Source of the DNA: Erythrobacter cryptus DSM 12079
Lineage (GTDB): Bacteria; Pseudomonadota; Alphaproteobacteria; Sphingomonadales; Sphingomonadaceae
Length of the DNA: 64,000 nucleotides
Reading direction: 5' to 3'
Assembly: GCF_000422985.1 (NCBI RefSeq)
Contig: NZ_AUHC01000002.1
Coordinates: 62,001-126,000, forward strand
In this document: positions 61,141-64,000 of the stretch, piece after piece
How the letters are laid out: every line of letters starts with the position of its first letter
How positions within the stretch are numbered: the first letter of the stretch is position 1
Translations under genes and position numbers: made by a program
Notes under the pieces: model-generated
What the model saw: the letters and a program-made list of their open reading frames with translations, nothing else
What the model was told of the DNA's origin: nothing
Database searches by the model: none

Positions 61141-62145
61141 TTAGCCGGGCGTGAGCGTGATTTCCACCCGCCGCGCGCCGGCAAGATCGCTCGCCTCGTC
61201 GGAAATGTCCTCGGGCTTTACGAGGTCGATGCGCTCGGCCGGCACGCCCTCTTTCTCCAGCGATGCGGCCACCGCCTGGGCGCGGTTCTTGGCGAGTTCG
61301 GCATTGGCCGCGGCATTGCCGGTGGGATCGGTAAAGCCGCTGAGCTGCACCCGATCAGCGGGATTGGCCTCGAGCCAGGCCTTGATCGGCGCCACCGCGG
61401 CGGCAAAGTCGGGCGCGATTTCGGCCTTGCCGACATCGAAATAGACCGAGACCTTGGGCCTGCCCTCGACCACCTCGGAAACGATGCCTGCGCCTGCGGG
61501 GATCGCCGGGGCCGGAGGCGCTGCCGGCTCTGCCGCGGGGGCCGGGGCAGGGGCCGGTGGCGGCGGGGCCTTGTCGAAGCGCCCGGCAATGTAGCTGCCG
61601 GCGATCGCGGCAAAGAGCATGATCGCCGCCCCGCCGCCGGCCACCAGCGTGGCAAAGCCGATGAAGCCATCATCCCGATCGGCCCCGCCGCTGCGCCCCG
61701 CGCCGTGACCGCCACTGGGCAGCGCCGCCGCCGCCAGCGGCGCTGCCGGTGCGGCTGCAGGGGCCGCCGCAGCGGCTGCCACCGGGGCCGCCGCCGCCAT
61801 CGCCGCGCCGGCCCCGAACACCGTGAGCTTGCCGAAATGTTCGGCCAGCAGGTAATAGACCGTCACCCGGTTGCGGAAGCTGGTGTCGCTCATGCGTTCG
61901 CCGACCTTGGCAATCGCCGCGTCGATTACCTCGTCGGGATCGGTAAGCTCGAGCTTCTTGCGGCAGAAATTGTCGCGCACCCGCGCCGTTTCCACCGGAT
62001 CGGAAAAGGACACGAGCGCGGCATCGCGGGTTCTGAGCGCGATCCCGCAATAGCGCACAATCGCCGCGATTACCCCGTCGTCAGCCTCGGGCGCGTAGCG
62101 CTTGACGTCGCTTGCCCAGTCGGTTCCTGCCACTTCCTCGGCCAT
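61141..62145 (-). CDS. DUF2853-transmembrane-OmpA fusion protein
   Basis: This encodes 334 residues with three parts. Residues 1-110 are a DUF2853 domain (SDVKRYAPEADDGVIAAIVRYCGIALRTRDAALVSFSDP and MSDTSFRNRVTVYYLLAEHFGKL), which usually forms a whole protein by itself. After an Ala-rich stretch a membrane helix lies at about 160-185 (FATLVAGGGAAIMLFAAIAGSYIAG). A Pro/Ala linker leads to an OmpA-like peptidoglycan-binding domain (about 215-334) with VYFDVGKAEIAP, LSGFTDPTGNAAANAELAKNRAQAV and the final RRVEITL. There is no signal peptide, so DUF2853 should be cytoplasmic and OmpA periplasmic. The role is unknown; it may tie an inside signal to the cell wall. Confidence 0.85.
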   Translation of the reverse strand: MAEEVAGTDWASDVKRYAPEADDGVIAAIVRYCGIALRTRDAALVSFSDPVETARVRDNFCRKKLELTDPDEVIDAAIAKVGERMSDTSFRNRVTVYYLLAEHFGKLTVFGAGAAMAAAAPVAAAAAAPAAAPAAPLAAAALPSGGHGAGRSGGADRDDGFIGFATLVAGGGAAIMLFAAIAGSYIAGRFDKAPPPPAPAPAPAAEPAAPPAPAIPAGAGIVSEVVEGRPKVSVYFDVGKAEIAPDFAAAVAPIKAWLEANPADRVQLSGFTDPTGNAAANAELAKNRAQAVAASLEKEGVPAERIDLVKPEDISDEASDLAGARRVEITLTPG

Positions 62146-62248
62146 TGGCGGATCTCCCTCTTTGCCCTTGCGGGCACCCCAATCCTGATCCCACGTGGCA
62201 GGCTACCACCGCTCGGCCGATCCCCCAAAAAAATTGTGCGGCGGGCGT

Positions 62249-62277
62249 CTTGACTCCTCGGCAACGCGCAACCATCT
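62249..62277 (+). promoter_or_regulatory. groESL promoter, probably sigma-32 type
   Basis: CTTGAC (62249-62254) and CCATCT (62272-62277) with 17 bases between fit alphaproteobacterial RpoH promoters (CTTG and a C-rich -10). The transcript would start near or just before the CIRCE element. Confidence 0.6.
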
Positions 62278-62285
62278 GCGCCGCG

Positions 62286-62312
62286 TTGGCACTCTCGAGG
62301 GGAGAGTGCCAA
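62286..62312. promoter_or_regulatory. CIRCE operator for HrcA
   Basis: TTGGCACTC (62286-62294) and GAGTGCCAA (62304-62312) form a perfect inverted repeat with a nine-base spacer, one base per arm away from the classic TTAGCACTC-N9-GAGTGCTAA. HrcA bound here represses groESL at normal temperature. It is 31 bases upstream of the groES ATG. Confidence 0.95.
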
Positions 62313-62343
62313 GCAACCCCTAGATTCAGGAAAGGTCATACCA

Positions 62344-64000
<1,657 letters not shown>

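Overview
The window is GC-rich chromosomal DNA, almost fully coding, with no insertion sequence, phage gene, CRISPR array, tRNA or rRNA that I can see. Gene content points to an alphaproteobacterium of the Sphingomonadales, most likely Erythrobacteraceae (Erythrobacter/Porphyrobacter type). The markers are a full-length CtrA, PrmC followed by a DUF4167 protein, a HIG1-type twin-membrane protein, a DUF2853 domain, a Cdc48-like double AAA ATPase, a cysteine-poor DksA, and a CIRCE-controlled groESL. This placement rests on gene content alone; no alignment was run.

Layout. 1-9.5 kb: end of an upstream gene, a FemAB-like acyltransferase, a Sel1 protein, dksA, a PilZ c-di-GMP receptor, a peptide-type ABC binding lipoprotein, a DUF4112 protein, kynureninase, an HNH nuclease, gluQRS, a HIG1-type protein, a cobalamin adenosyltransferase and 3-hydroxybutyryl-CoA dehydrogenase. 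9.5-27.9 kb: housekeeping genes (mutS, maeB, trmB, ctrA, rpoN, lptB, ppa, hisS-prfA-prmC, DUF4167, lnt, metK). 27.9-33 kb: a DUF418 membrane protein and a leftward operon scoA - HAD-like lipoprotein - scoB - CaiB-type CoA-transferase for ketone-body/CoA-ester metabolism. 33-40 kb: the Cdc48-like ATPase behind a structured leader, polA, a small Ala-rich lipoprotein and a divergent class A beta-lactamase. 40-46.4 kb: a DUF305-LVIVD protein and a four-gene envelope glycan cassette (GT2, methyltransferase, GtrA, multi-pass membrane protein). 46.4-58.7 kb: gltX, an unknown gene, leftward rpoB-rpoC, and rightward rplJ-rplL. 58.8-64 kb: MATE exporter, MscS channel, a DUF2853-TM-OmpA fusion, then groES and the first 429 codons of groEL, cut by the window end.

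Two perfect copies of the 16-bp ParB site parS (15425-15440 and 35517-35532) lie 20 kb apart, both between genes. They imply that this segment belongs to the partition (centromere-like) zone, which in alphaproteobacteria is near the chromosomal origin.

The most unusual items are: (i) rplJL and rpoBC, normally one operon, are divergent here, with a good -35/-10 promoter dedicated to rpoBC; (ii) a leader before the Cdc48 gene that can form a perfect 11-bp intrinsic terminator or a competing hairpin; (iii) a HAD-like lipoprotein gene embedded between scoA and scoB by overlapping translation signals; (iv) a beta-lactamase homologue whose SDN and omega-loop Glu positions read SSN and Asp; (v) a DUF2853-TM-OmpA fusion; and (vi) CtrA-type TTAA-N7-TTAA-like boxes plus a GANTC site in front of ctrA, with related boxes near the PilZ and Sel1 genes.
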